Below are positions 25,178 to 33,349 of a stretch of 59,394 nt of DNA, in pieces. Within the stretch, counting starts at the first letter, position 1; every line of letters begins with the position of its first letter. Where the stretch lies: assembly GCA_031278815.1 (NCBI GenBank), contig JAITJS010000058.1, forward strand, positions 1-59,394, given 5' to 3'. The translations under genes were made by a program, and so were the position numbers. The notes under the pieces are model-generated. The model was not told where the DNA came from, did not search any database, and was given only the letters and a program-made list of their open reading frames with translations. Source of the stretch: Treponema sp. Its GTDB lineage: Bacteria > Spirochaetota > Spirochaetia > Treponematales > Breznakiellaceae.

Positions 25178-25609
25178 CTATTCAGCAGCCCCCGTATCTG
25201 GATTTACCCCATCTGCCTCATCGGTAAGGGGCACTTCATCCACCGGGATTTCAAGGCTCAATGGTTCCCCCGCAGGTGTTTCCTCGGCAGGCGGGGCTGC
25301 TTCCTGGTCCTGCCACCAATTCCGGTCTCCCTCATTTGAGAGCTGCCGGGCCGCAGATTCTACCCCGGCTCCGCTGGGAGTCCGGTTAATTAAGGCAAGA
25401 CTAAAACTCAGTACTAAAAAGAGGGCCCCCAGAATCGACGTAGCCCGGGTTAACACGTTCCCGGAACGAGACCCGAATGCCGAGGAACTTCCTCCGGCAA
25501 AAATACCCCCCAGACTATCCCCTTCTTCATTCTGTACCAAGACAAGGAAGACTAATAGGATTGCCACCACAATAAAGAAAACCAGTAGTACCACCCCGAG
25601 TATTGTCAT
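25178..25609 (-). CDS. secG: Preprotein translocase subunit SecG
   Basis: 143 residues from the ATG at 25607-25609 (SD GGAG upstream). Two membrane helices, MTILGVVLLVFFIVVAILLV and the one near LGALFLVLSFSLALINR, flank the SecG loop EEGDSLGGIFAGGSSSAFGS. The tail after about residue 75 is a long Glu/Pro-rich acidic extension, not present in E. coli SecG. It helps SecYE export proteins. The longer frame to 25654 adds 15 residues and is not needed. It heads the minus-strand run. Confidence 0.9.
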   Translation of the reverse strand: MTILGVVLLVFFIVVAILLVFLVLVQNEEGDSLGGIFAGGSSSAFGSRSGNVLTRATSILGALFLVLSFSLALINRTPSGAGVESAARQLSNEGDRNWWQDQEAAPPAEETPAGEPLSLEIPVDEVPLTDEADGVNPDTGAAE

Positions 25610-25694
25610 GTATAAACTCCGTATGATTGGTTTTAATGAACTCACCTTCAGCATGTAAGCTGTGATAAAACCGTCTCATGTTTATTTTAAATCT

Positions 25695-25723
25695 AATGTA
25701 CCATAAAAGTACAAGGTGTTCAA
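25695..25723 (-). promoter_or_regulatory. Candidate sigma-70 promoter for secG-ptsN-ATPase
   Basis: On the minus strand TTGAAC (25723-25718) is 17 bases before TACATT (25700-25695), about 85 bases upstream of the secG start. The match is good but not perfect. Confidence 0.4.
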
Positions 25724-25833
25724 TGGGGCGCATTGCCTCAAAAGAGAGTTAACAAGGAGAAGACAAAAATACTGGACACCTTCAGGCCCTAAACCGGCTC
25801 TTTGCCCACGAAGAGGCTACCTATCCTGCCCTC

Positions 25834-25863
25834 TTGACGTACCGAATAGTCCTGAGCTATAAC
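25834..25863 (+). promoter_or_regulatory. Candidate sigma-70 promoter for rplU operon
   Basis: TTGACG (25834-25839) and TATAAC (25858-25863) are separated by 18 bases, 32 bases before the rplU ATG. A ribosome-binding-like AAGGA (25881) follows. Confidence 0.55.
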
Positions 25864-25894
25864 TATACTATTCTTTGAAAAAGGACCATCGTTC

Positions 25895-26209
25895 ATGTAC
25901 GCATTGATAGAATTTAAGGGAAAACAGTATAAAGCCGAACCCGGGGCCTTGTTGAAGGTTGACCGCATTGCTGCAGCCGTGGGGACCACGCTGGATATTG
26001 ACTCAGTACTCCTCATTGCAGGAGAGACCCTCAGGGTGGGAACCCCCTATGTACCGGGTACCAAGGTATCTGCCGTGGTTCAAGCCCATGAAAAAGACCG
26101 GAAAATTATCGTTTTTAAGTATAAACCCAAAAAGGATTACCGTCGTAAACAAGGGCACCGGCAACCCTATTCAGTACTTAAAATCGGAGATATCTTGGGA
26201 GGATCATAA
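25895..26209 (+). CDS. rplU: Ribosomal protein L21
   Basis: 104 residues with the L21 fold: MYALIEFKGKQYKAEPGALL at the start, then the conserved C-terminal KYKPKKDYRRKQGHRQPYS that contacts 23S rRNA. Length is normal. It is first in a ribosomal operon rplU-prp-rpmA-obg, a gene order found in many bacteria. It is preceded by the promoter at 25834. Confidence 0.95.
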   Translation: MYALIEFKGKQYKAEPGALLKVDRIAAAVGTTLDIDSVLLIAGETLRVGTPYVPGTKVSAVVQAHEKDRKIIVFKYKPKKDYRRKQGHRQPYSVLKIGDILGGS

Positions 26210-26214
26210 TCTGC

Positions 26215-26583
26215 ATGATCGGGATCGACCTGGCTTTAGATGAAGCAGGGCTTCTCGTAGCTTGCGGTGTGCACGGTCACGCCAAGGCAGGGCCCAAGGG
26301 TAGTGATGTAGTTTGCGCCGCAGTGTCGGTGCTTACGAAAACCGCCCTGCGGGTGCTTTCGTTGCAGGAAGGGATACGGGTACAGGGCGGTGCAGAGCGC
26401 GGGGTTTTCTGGATGGAACTTGAGTATACCCCTCAGGGGAGAGATTTTCTTTTTGCGGTGGGGATGTTCCTTGAGGAAGGACTTGAAGCGGTTGCCGCTG
26501 AATACCCGGATCATTGTATGATAACTATAACTACAGAGCGGAGGGGCTACTATGGCTCGAAAACGGGGCGGCAGCGGCGCTAA
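26215..26583 (+). CDS. prp: Prp-type ribosomal-processing cysteine protease
   Basis: 122 residues in the conserved slot between rplU and rpmA. The catalytic pattern [20 protein letters not shown] has the His and the Cys of the Prp family (His22, Cys34 of S. aureus type). Known Prp enzymes trim the N-terminal extension of ribosomal protein L27. The L27 encoded next has no such extension here (see findings), so the substrate is open. It overlaps rpmA by 32 bases. A start codon ATG at 26215 follows L21 by 5 bases. Confidence 0.85.
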   Translation: MIGIDLALDEAGLLVACGVHGHAKAGPKGSDVVCAAVSVLTKTALRVLSLQEGIRVQGGAERGVFWMELEYTPQGRDFLFAVGMFLEEGLEAVAAEYPDHCMITITTERRGYYGSKTGRQRR

Positions 26584-26815
26584 AAACGGACGGGATTCTA
26601 ATCCCCAGTATCTTGGTATTAAAACATCCGGAGGATCCCGTGTCAAAGCAGGGACCATTATTGTGCGGCAGCGGGGCACGAAAATACATCCCGGGACCCA
26701 TGTAGGGTGCGGTGGGGACTATACCCTCTTTGCCCTTGTGGACGGGACCGTGTCTTTCTCAAATCGTCGGGGTCGGAAATTGGCAGGGATTATCCCGGCA
26801 GGAACCCCAGAATAG
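26552..26815 (+). CDS. rpmA: Ribosomal protein L27
   Basis: 87 residues: [19 protein letters not shown] at the start, then [20 protein letters not shown] and [19 protein letters not shown]. The N-terminal tail near the peptidyl-transferase centre begins directly with Ala-Arg-Lys-Arg-Gly-Gly. In-frame upstream codons reach a TAA at 26528 without any start codon, so no LFF-type cleavable leader is encoded. It overlaps prp by 32 bases. Confidence 0.95.
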   Translation: MARKRGGSGAKNGRDSNPQYLGIKTSGGSRVKAGTIIVRQRGTKIHPGTHVGCGGDYTLFALVDGTVSFSNRRGRKLAGIIPAGTPE

Positions 26816-27021
26816 GGGTGGAGCGGTATAGGTATCAAGGGGGATATACCGCGTAGATGTGCTGGAAAAAGCGCTTGTCTTGGGCAGGGGATTATACCGT
26901 AACCTAAGGGGTCTCCAAGTCCGGGGTACTAGGTTCTGGGTTTCGTAAAAGCCTCGGGTAAGATATAAAAGCTTCCTGTGCTCCGTACGAGTGCTCCTTA
27001 TAAACGACAAATTGGATAAGA

Positions 27022-28038
27022 ATGGAAAAATTTGCCGACGAAGCGCTTATCGAAGTCTTTTCAGGTTCCGGGGGAAATGGGTGCGTGGCCTTTCGCCGTG
27101 AAAAGTACGTTCCCCGAGGGGGACCGGCCGGAGGAGATGGGGGAAAGGGGGGAGATGTGATCTTTGTGGTCCGTCGTAACCTCCGTACCTTGGCCCATCT
27201 AAAGTATAACCCGTTCTTTAAGGCGGAAAATGGCCGAGATGGAGCAGGTTCTGGCCGATACGGTAGACAGGGAATGGACGTGCGTATTCCTGTGCCTCCA
27301 GGAACCCTCTTGAAGGATGGAGAAACTGGGGAACTTATCCGGGATTTCGGAAAGCAGGACAAGGACTTTGTGTTTCTCAAAGGAGGGACCGGAGGCTGGG
27401 GTAACATCCACTTCAAGTCTTCGGTACAGCAGGCTCCTCGTAGGGCCCTACCTGGAAAACGGGGTGAACACCGGGTGCTTCGGGTTGAACTGCAACTCTT
27501 GGCAGATATAGGTTTCGTGGGCCTTCCTAATGCGGGAAAGTCTTCCCTCCTCAACCGGTTTACCAATGCCCGGCCTAAGATTGCCCCCTACCCTTTTACT
27601 ACTAAAATACCCAACCTGGGGGTACTGAGCTTGGATAACCAGGATATTATTCTGGCGGATATTCCGGGACTCATGGAAGGGGCATCTCTCGGGGTAGGAT
27701 TGGGGATTCGTTTCTTAAAGCATATTGCTCGTACCACAGCCCTTGCATTTTTAATCGATCTCTCTGAGGATATGTATTATGAGGCTTTTTCTACTGTATA
27801 CCAAGAACTTGCCGCATTTTCCCTGGAATTAACTCAAAAGCCCCGAGTTTTGGTGGGGACCAAGCTGGATATACCAGGAGCGGCCGATCGGTTAGCCCAG
27901 CTTAAAAAGGCATATCCCGAAGAAAAGGTACTGGGTATTTCGGTCTTTTCCGGGGTCGGTATTCCAGAATTAGCTGCCTTTATGGGAACCTTGGTTTGTC
28001 TCCCCGATACGAGCAGTGAAGAGGGCCAGGACCTATGA
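27022..28038 (+). CDS. obg: GTPase Obg
   Basis: 338 residues. The glycine-rich Obg fold occupies the first 155 residues (RREKYVPRGGPAGGDGGKGG). The GTPase domain follows with P-loop GLPNAGKSSLL, switch region ADIPGLMEGASLGVG and the specificity motif VGTKLD (N replaced by T, as in many Obg). It acts in late 50S subunit assembly and stress signalling. It is shorter than forms with a C-terminal OCT domain, which is absent. A 200-base gap without gene separates it from rpmA, and nadD follows with a 4-base overlap. Confidence 0.95.
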   Translation: MEKFADEALIEVFSGSGGNGCVAFRREKYVPRGGPAGGDGGKGGDVIFVVRRNLRTLAHLKYNPFFKAENGRDGAGSGRYGRQGMDVRIPVPPGTLLKDGETGELIRDFGKQDKDFVFLKGGTGGWGNIHFKSSVQQAPRRALPGKRGEHRVLRVELQLLADIGFVGLPNAGKSSLLNRFTNARPKIAPYPFTTKIPNLGVLSLDNQDIILADIPGLMEGASLGVGLGIRFLKHIARTTALAFLIDLSEDMYYEAFSTVYQELAAFSLELTQKPRVLVGTKLDIPGAADRLAQLKKAYPEEKVLGISVFSGVGIPELAAFMGTLVCLPDTSSEEGQDL

Positions 28039-29240
28039 AACTTGCGATCTTAGGGGGTAGTTTCAACCCGGTCCATATGGGGCATTTGATATTGGCAGAT
28101 ACGGTTTTGAGCGCCTTGAAGTATGATCGGATCATTCTCATCCCCACCTATCAGTCTCCTTTTAAGCAAGGGGCGGTGGGAGGCAGCCCTCAAGACCGTT
28201 TGGATATGCTTGCCGCCTCGATCCTCGGGGATCCCCGGCTTACCATGGATGACTGTGAAATCAAGCGGAAAGGGGTTTCCTATACGATTGATACCATCAG
28301 GGATATCATTGCCCGGTACCGTCCTAAAGGAAAACTGGGGCTGGTCCTGGGGGATGATCTTGCCGGGACCTTTCTTGCCTGGAGACGGGCTTCAGAAATT
28401 ATGAGTCAGGTGGATATTATTATCGCTCGCCGTATGACGGCAGTACCCGAAAGTTTCCCCTATCCCCATAAACAGCTTAACAATGCAATTGTAGAAATCT
28501 CTTCTGCGGTATTGCGGGATAGGATCCGGGATCAAGGAAATTGGCGTTACTTGGTACCTACCGGGGCTCGGAGTATCATTGAAGACCGGAAGCTCTATGG
28601 ATACGTCCCTCTGGAGGCACCTGAAACCGCTCTTGTTGCGCCTCCAATTCCCCCTACACCGAGCCTTTGGGGTTCCATGAGCGAGATAGAAACCGCAGTC
28701 CGCATGACCGTGAGTTTTTCCCGGTTCCTCCATTCCCGGAATACGGCACTCCTCTGTTGGGACCTGTGTCTACGGTTTAGCCTGGATCCTCAAAAAGGAT
28801 ACATAGCCGGTATTGCTCATGATATATGCAAGTCTTTGGGGGATGAGGAAATGCTCTTCTGGGCCCGGATGGATGGGAAGGAAATTGATGCTGTGGAGCG
28901 GAAAAAGCCCTCCCTCCTTCATGGCCGAGCTGCTGCGGTAGTGCTGGAGACCCGATTTAATATCCATGATGAAGCTATCCTTGAAGCGGTACGGCTCCAT
29001 ACCACCGGAGGTCTGGGTATGGGACCCTTGGCAAAGGTGGTGTATATTGCGGATAAGCTTGAAATTTCCCGGGAAGATCTGGATCCTGCAATCCAGGAAC
29101 TCCGGGAAACCGCGGAGCTGGACCGGCTTTTTGGAGCGGTTCTAGAAGAGACCCTGGGCTATCTCCGTTCACAAGCTTTGGATATTTCCGAGGGAACGTT
29201 GCGCCTTTTTGAGACCGTACACAAAAGGAACAGTCGGTGA
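28035..29240 (+). CDS. nadD: NadD-YqeK fusion: nicotinate-nucleotide adenylyltransferase plus HD hydrolase
   Basis: 401 residues. The N-terminal half is NadD, with the nucleotidyltransferase signature GGSFNPVHMGHLILAD (HxGH) and TYQSPFK, and VPTGARSIIEDRKLYGYVPL at its end, about residue 195. The C-terminal half is an HD-domain YqeK-like protein with GIAHDICKSLGDEEM and a HTTGGLGMGPLAKVVYIADK segment. NadD makes the nicotinate adenine dinucleotide step of NAD synthesis, and YqeK-type enzymes hydrolyse Ap4A. The two genes are usually separate neighbours. The junction (about 200-215) has Pro-rich linker character (APPIPPTPSLWGS). It overlaps obg by 4 bases and the next gene by 4 bases. Confidence 0.85.
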   Translation: MKLAILGGSFNPVHMGHLILADTVLSALKYDRIILIPTYQSPFKQGAVGGSPQDRLDMLAASILGDPRLTMDDCEIKRKGVSYTIDTIRDIIARYRPKGKLGLVLGDDLAGTFLAWRRASEIMSQVDIIIARRMTAVPESFPYPHKQLNNAIVEISSAVLRDRIRDQGNWRYLVPTGARSIIEDRKLYGYVPLEAPETALVAPPIPPTPSLWGSMSEIETAVRMTVSFSRFLHSRNTALLCWDLCLRFSLDPQKGYIAGIAHDICKSLGDEEMLFWARMDGKEIDAVERKKPSLLHGRAAAVVLETRFNIHDEAILEAVRLHTTGGLGMGPLAKVVYIADKLEISREDLDPAIQELRETAELDRLFGAVLEETLGYLRSQALDISEGTLRLFETVHKRNSR

Positions 29241-30448
29241 AAAAAGCGAAAATTGATGCCAGTGCGTTTCTTCTGGGAACCATTGTGGTACTCCTGGGTG
29301 CCGGTATTTTTATCACCGTGGTTGCCTTACGAGCCGACCCAATCGAAGGGGTCCTTACCAGAGACCGGGTCATCAATACCCTTTTTGTCATTGAGGGGAA
29401 TGCTAAACCCCTGGGTACCTATGTACTCATGTATTATCCGGTTACTAAACGGGCCGCGATCTTTGATATACCCGGTGAATTGGGTTTGATTTTACAAAAG
29501 ATCAACCGGGTTGATCGGATTGATATAGTCTATGATCCTGAAAGACTAGCCGCCTTTGAACAAGAAATAGAACGGCTTTTGGGTATTGATATCAGTTTTT
29601 TCTTGGTTTTGAATACCAAAAGTCTCTGCAAAGTGGTGGACTTGATTGAAGGGGTAGAACTCTTCATCCCTGTTCCGGTGGAAATCTACCAGGAATCCGG
29701 TCCCATTCTCTTTCCTTCAGGAATAACTCGACTGGACGGCGATAAGGCTACAAGTTATGTTACCTACGAACTCCCTGATGAAGATCGAGAACTCATCACC
29801 TTCCGCAGACAACGGTTTTTTCTGGGTTTTCTTAAGCGCTTGGGAGAGAAAAACGAGATCCTCAAGGATCCCCTGGTAGCGCAAGCCTATCAGGGGATGC
29901 TCAAAACCGATATGAATCCCCGTATCCGGACCCGGCTTTTTGATGAATACGCGGGAATTGATATGGACAGAATAAGTATACAATCCGTAGGGGGGAATAT
30001 TCGAGAAGTTTCAGGGCAGACCCTCTTGTTTCCCTACTATGACGGCAGTCTCATCAAAGAAATTGTGCGGCAAACCCTAGGAGGACTCACCCGGCAGGTG
30101 GAGGGGGCTTTTACCGAACGGGTTTTTACGGTGGAAGTGCTCAATGGGACAACGATCAACGGTCTTGCCGGGAGAACTGCGGAACTATTGCAGGGTTTTG
30201 GCTATGATGTCATCGCTATTGGTAATGCGGAACGGACCTACGAAGCTACCCTTATCGTAGACCGATCAGGCAATGAGAGTATGGTCAAGATCCTGGGGGA
30301 TATTATCCACTGTAAAAACATTCAAGTTGAAGCGCAACAAAACACCAATCTGGAAATGGAAATGACCATGCAAAACGTGGAATATAGATCTGATTTTACC
30401 CTTATCATCGGGAGTGATTTTAATGGACGATATGTTTCAGACGGATAA
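29237..30448 (+). CDS. LytR-CpsA-Psr family protein with LytR C-terminal domain
   Basis: 403 residues. A membrane helix lies near residues 10-30 and an extracytoplasmic LCP domain follows, with TLFVIEGNAKPLGTYVLMYY, YYPVTKRAAIFDIPGELGLI and DLIEGVELFIPV. Arg residues at ITFRRQRFFLGFLKRL line the phosphate-binding face. A LytR_C domain ends the protein (FTVEVLNGTTINGLAGRTAE). LCP proteins attach cell-wall polymers or glycans to peptidoglycan. Here they more likely act on other envelope glycans, since spirochaetes lack teichoic acid. It overlaps nadD by 4 bases and rsfS by 26 bases. Confidence 0.8.
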   Translation: MKKAKIDASAFLLGTIVVLLGAGIFITVVALRADPIEGVLTRDRVINTLFVIEGNAKPLGTYVLMYYPVTKRAAIFDIPGELGLILQKINRVDRIDIVYDPERLAAFEQEIERLLGIDISFFLVLNTKSLCKVVDLIEGVELFIPVPVEIYQESGPILFPSGITRLDGDKATSYVTYELPDEDRELITFRRQRFFLGFLKRLGEKNEILKDPLVAQAYQGMLKTDMNPRIRTRLFDEYAGIDMDRISIQSVGGNIREVSGQTLLFPYYDGSLIKEIVRQTLGGLTRQVEGAFTERVFTVEVLNGTTINGLAGRTAELLQGFGYDVIAIGNAERTYEATLIVDRSGNESMVKILGDIIHCKNIQVEAQQNTNLEMEMTMQNVEYRSDFTLIIGSDFNGRYVSDG

Positions 30449-30842
30449 GAACCTGCCACCCGATTCGGTATATACTGCGGCCATAGAACTGGGTACCCTG
30501 CTGCGGGATTCCCGAGGGGGCGATGTGCGGGTTATGGACCTGCGGAAGCTCAACGGGTGGACCGATTTTTTTGTGATAGCCACGGTAACCAGCACTACCC
30601 ATTTACAAGGCTTAGAACAGCACATCAAGGAATTTTCCCGGGAGCAGGGTATGGATATACTCAGGCGATCTCCTCGGCCTCCCACGCTCTCCAGCCGTTT
30701 CCCTAACGAGGAATGGCGTATTATTGATATGGGGGTTATCGTGATTCACCTGATGAGCCCTCAGACCCGGGCCTTTTATGAGCTGGAACGACTCTGGAGC
30801 GCGGGCACCGTTATTTTTCATGAGGAGGAAATTAAAGAATAA
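30423..30842 (+). CDS. rsfS: Ribosome silencing factor RsfS
   Basis: 139 residues from the ATG at 30423; upstream in-frame starts at 30414 (GTG) give two or three extra residues. The core has VRVMDLRKLNGWTDFFVIAT and STTHLQGLEQHIKEFSREQG, then EWRIIDMGVIVIHLMSPQTR, all typical of RsfS (Iojap). It binds uL14 and blocks 50S-30S joining when nutrients are low. It completes a ribosome-linked operon with obg and nadD, and overlaps the LCP gene by 26 bases. Confidence 0.9.
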   Translation: MDDMFQTDKNLPPDSVYTAAIELGTLLRDSRGGDVRVMDLRKLNGWTDFFVIATVTSTTHLQGLEQHIKEFSREQGMDILRRSPRPPTLSSRFPNEEWRIIDMGVIVIHLMSPQTRAFYELERLWSAGTVIFHEEEIKE

Positions 30843-30907
30843 AAATCAGTGGTAATCGCGGTCAAGCCGCAGTTGTGTAAGCATTGAACTTTTTATGTTC
30901 CCTGTAC

Positions 30908-30985
30908 GTAACCGGTTACTCCGGATTTGCAAAAGTATAAAAATTCACGGAAGTGAATTTTTATACAATTTTATGCACCGGTGCA
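30908..30985. terminator. Bidirectional hairpin flanked by two CCGG palindromes
   Basis: The stem GTATAAAAATTCAC (30935-30948) with loop GGAA pairs perfectly with GTGAATTTTTATAC (30953-30966), 14 bp. The left and right flanks carry two perfect 12-bp palindromes, GTAACCGGTTAC at 30908-30919 and TGCACCGGTGCA at 30974-30985. It lies between convergent rsfS and the acidic-protein gene, so it likely ends both transcripts. The AT-rich arms end in T-rich stretches. The CCGG palindromes have no known role here. Confidence 0.6.
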
Positions 30986-31015
30986 ACGAATTCCTACAGA
31001 CGACCTGGGTCGCTG

Positions 31016-31399
31016 CTATTCATCAAACTCATCGTCAAACTCATCATCAAACTCGTCGTCAAAATCATCATCAAACTCATTGTCCTCGTCGTCAAAATCA
31101 TCATCATCGAAATCGTCATCAAAGTCATCGTCCAAATCGTCGAAATTATCATCATCGCCGATATCTTCATCTTCGTCATCCTCATCATTAAAAGCAAGAC
31201 AAGGATGAGGAAAATGGTCAGTACCATCTGAGGGGTACTGCCAATGCTCCGGAGAATACGCGCTCCAGAGGGGCATCACGGCAGGCATTTCTGACGAGTA
31301 TACCTCGTCTTCAAGGATCCGCCCGGAAATCCGCTGGGTATTTATGGTCTCATACAGAATCATAACATGCTCCATTTGGTTTAATTTCTCTTGAAACAT
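31016..31399 (-). CDS. Extremely acidic Asp/Glu/Phe-repeat protein
   Basis: 127 residues (or 115 if the Met at 31363, with SD-like GGAG, is used). The N-terminal 70 residues are ordinary, with some aromatic residues. The last 55 are almost only Asp, Glu and Phe, with the repeats DDDFDDD and, at the end, EFDDEFDDEFDDEFDE. It lies antisense to the neighbouring rsfS and after the hairpin at 30935. Acidic tails of this kind are found on proteins that bind basic partners (RNA polymerase parts, nucleoid proteins) or metal ions. The DNA has tandem TCATCAAACTC-type units (31016-31075), so the length may vary by slippage. No family recognised. Confidence 0.55.
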   Translation of the reverse strand: MFQEKLNQMEHVMILYETINTQRISGRILEDEVYSSEMPAVMPLWSAYSPEHWQYPSDGTDHFPHPCLAFNDEDDEDEDIGDDDNFDDLDDDFDDDFDDDDFDDEDNEFDDDFDDEFDDEFDDEFDE

Positions 31400-31455
31400 A
31401 AGTGAGAGATTCAGTATCTGTCAACTAGTTCTCGAGCATATTTTACCAGAATATT

Positions 31456-31495
31456 GAGGCTTTCCCAAAACGCAACCGAGTTTTGGGAAAGCCTC
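31456..31495. repeat. Perfect 16-bp inverted repeat
   Basis: GAGGCTTTCCCAAAAC (31456-31471) and GTTTTGGGAAAGCCTC (31480-31495) flank an 8-base loop. The sequence lies upstream of the acidic-protein gene and has no T-run on either side, so it does not look like a simple terminator. It may be an interspersed intergenic palindrome or a protein-binding site. Within the window I see only this copy. Confidence 0.6.
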
Positions 31496-31578
31496 TTAAA
31501 AAAGCGGTCAAATTCCCACTTTTTCCCCTAGAGGTAAGGTCTTACCCAAGAACCGCAGTTTAGGGAGAGCCTTTATTT

Positions 31579-31866
31579 TCATAGATTATATTGAATTGCT
31601 TTTAGTAGTTTCAATGCCTGACGGAGGTCCTCCCCAAGGCTTTTACATTGACTTGATGGCGTTGGTGGATCTCTCATACCCAAGCCCCGGTTCCGTTCCT
31701 CCGTATCCTTTTCCCTGCTCTCGTAATCGTGGTCTATGCATATTTTCTTCCCCATGGTATAGAGCCCTGATTCTATCATCTCCTTCAGCAGTAAATGCAC
31801 GGGTCCTGGGTTCCCCACTTTACATACAGAAATATTTTGGATATATTTTTTACAGTAAGAACCCAT
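31579..31866 (-). CDS. Doubtful small ORF upstream of ispE
   Basis: 95 residues from the ATG at 31866, running opposite to ispE. The peptide is Lys/Glu/Leu-rich with three Cys near the N-terminus, and contains GPVHLLLKEMIESGLYTMGK and LGEDLRQALKLLKAIQ. It has no recognised family and no clear ribosome binding site. The region 31400-31870 is otherwise without a gene, so either this ORF is real or the stretch is a long leader. I give low confidence. Confidence 0.25.
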   Translation of the reverse strand: MGSYCKKYIQNISVCKVGNPGPVHLLLKEMIESGLYTMGKKICIDHDYESREKDTEERNRGLGMRDPPTPSSQCKSLGEDLRQALKLLKAIQYNL

Positions 31867-31894
31867 TGAAGCTTTGACTTGTAAGGAGACTATA

Positions 31895-32839
31895 CTGAGA
31901 ATCGAAGCGCCTTGCAAGATCAACGTGCATCTACAGGTGAAAGACCTGCGACCTGATGGGTATCATGACCTGGAGAGTATTTTTGTAGCCCTGGCCTTTG
32001 GGGATACCCTCTGGGTTGAGCGGACTGAAGCAGAAGCGGGTTGTACCATCCTGATGGATTGGAAAGCGCTTCAGGCTGCAGGAAGTGTTCCGGTCAAGGG
32101 AACCCTTCCGCTAGCAAAGAATAGCGTTTACCAGGCGGTATCTCTTTTTAGGAGTGAGACCGGGTTTAAGGGGGGTATTCGGATTCGAGTGGAAAAACGG
32201 ATACCCTTAGGAGCGGGTTTAGGCGGGGGATCTTCAGATGCGGCTTCGACCTTGCGGGCTTTGCGGTTCCTGGTTGCTCCTGAGCTTCCACAGAAGCAGC
32301 TATGGGAAATGGCCCTAGTCCTAGGGAGCGATGTTCCTTTCTTCTTGCGGGGAGGAGTGGCCTTTGTATCTGGTCGGGGAGAACAGGTTCTGCCCCTTAA
32401 AGCAGTTGAAGGCCTCTGGGTAGTGCTGGTGTATCCAGGGTTTCCCAGTGATACTGCCAATGCCTTTCGTGTACTGGACCAGGTGCGACCAGAACCTGGT
32501 TTAGGGCAAGAAGTGGGTATTGCGGAACTGATACGAGCTCTGGGGGACTATCCGGGATCGTGGCCCTATAACAATGATTTTCTCCAGGTATTTTTGGAGG
32601 CGGGAAATCAGGAACGGGCAGCGGTATATCGGAGGATTGTACAAGAACTCAAGGGTTTAGGAGCGGATTTTGCCGGTTTATCCGGGGCGGGATCTACCTG
32701 TTTTGGTATATTTAGCAATGGAGGAGTAGCGAAAAAAGCAGGAGTCCTCCTTTCGGGGAGGAGAACGGGGTTGAATCAACGGTATTTTGTACAAGTAACA
32801 TTTCCACTTGCGTATTGGGTTAATGAAGGAGTAGAATAA
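31895..32839 (+). CDS. ispE: 4-(cytidine 5'-diphospho)-2-C-methyl-D-erythritol kinase IspE
   Basis: About 314 residues of a GHMP kinase. The ATP loop PLGAGLGGGSSDAAS sits near residue 100, LVLGSDVPFFLRGG follows, and GLSGAGSTCFGIFSNG is near the end. It phosphorylates the MEP-pathway intermediate for isoprenoids. The family start would be at RIEAPCKINVHL (Cys for the usual Ala in APAKIN). A strong AAGGAG at 31883-31888 is 6 bases before CTG 31895, the codon at the family start; no ATG or GTG is in reach. The frame also contains TTG 31874, further upstream and after no good SD. A CTG start is therefore likely. Confidence 0.85.
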   Translation: MRIEAPCKINVHLQVKDLRPDGYHDLESIFVALAFGDTLWVERTEAEAGCTILMDWKALQAAGSVPVKGTLPLAKNSVYQAVSLFRSETGFKGGIRIRVEKRIPLGAGLGGGSSDAASTLRALRFLVAPELPQKQLWEMALVLGSDVPFFLRGGVAFVSGRGEQVLPLKAVEGLWVVLVYPGFPSDTANAFRVLDQVRPEPGLGQEVGIAELIRALGDYPGSWPYNNDFLQVFLEAGNQERAAVYRRIVQELKGLGADFAGLSGAGSTCFGIFSNGGVAKKAGVLLSGRRTGLNQRYFVQVTFPLAYWVNEGVE

Positions 32840-32878
32840 AGAGTAAAGTGTTCTGGACCGATAAAAAGGAGATGCCTC

Positions 32879-33160
32879 ATGGAGATAACCGATATTAGGG
32901 TCCGTAAAGTGACCGGCGAGGGAAAGTTAAGAGCTTATGTAACCGTTACATTTGATGACTGTTTCGTGGTACATAATATCAAGATTATTGAAGGAAAAAG
33001 CGGGGTGTTTATTGCCATGCCGAGCCGGAAAACGAGGAGTGGGGAATACAAGGATGTAGCTCATCCGATTCACCCGAATTTCCGTACTGAGTTGCAGAGA
33101 CGGATTCTGGATAAGTATGATTTTGGATACGGTCCGGATGATCTCTCGGTAGAACTGTAG
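32879..33160 (+). CDS. spoVG: SpoVG-family nucleic-acid-binding protein
   Basis: 93 residues with the SpoVG core: [20 protein letters not shown], then [20 protein letters not shown]. In Borrelia SpoVG binds DNA and RNA and affects gene expression. The GTG/ATG context is fine (AAGGAG at 32866). It stands 39 bases after ispE and may share its transcript, a neighbourhood common in Gram-positives and spirochaetes. Confidence 0.95.
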   Translation: MEITDIRVRKVTGEGKLRAYVTVTFDDCFVVHNIKIIEGKSGVFIAMPSRKTRSGEYKDVAHPIHPNFRTELQRRILDKYDFGYGPDDLSVEL

Positions 33161-33265
33161 GGGTCTTCAGAACCAAGAAAGGGCGTATGTTATGGATCGA
33201 TATAAGGTAAGGGAGAGGCGTACGTAATCTCAGATACTATAATCGCCGTTAAGATAATAATTCAT

Positions 33266-33337
33266 TGGGACGTAGGCAAGTGGTAAGCCACCGGGTTTTG
33301 GCTCCGGCATGCACAGGTTCGAACCCTGTCGTCCCAG
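33266..33337 (+). tRNA. tRNA-Gln (TTG)
   Basis: 72 bases: acceptor TGGGACG/CGTCCCA, anticodon stem CCGGG/TCCGG with loop TTTTGGC (anticodon TTG), T arm ACAGG-TTCGAAC-CCTGT, discriminator G, no CCA encoded. It ends 12 bases before rplY, which probably shares its transcript. Confidence 0.95.
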
Positions 33338-33349
33338 TAAGGAGTAAGT

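Noticed and set aside
26904-27566. Minus-strand ORF (220 codons)
   Set aside because: Antisense to obg; Pro/Ser/Arg-rich shadow of the glycine-rich Obg fold.
31456-31495. Intrinsic terminator
   Set aside because: The stem is strong but has no T-run on either strand and no gene end directly before it.
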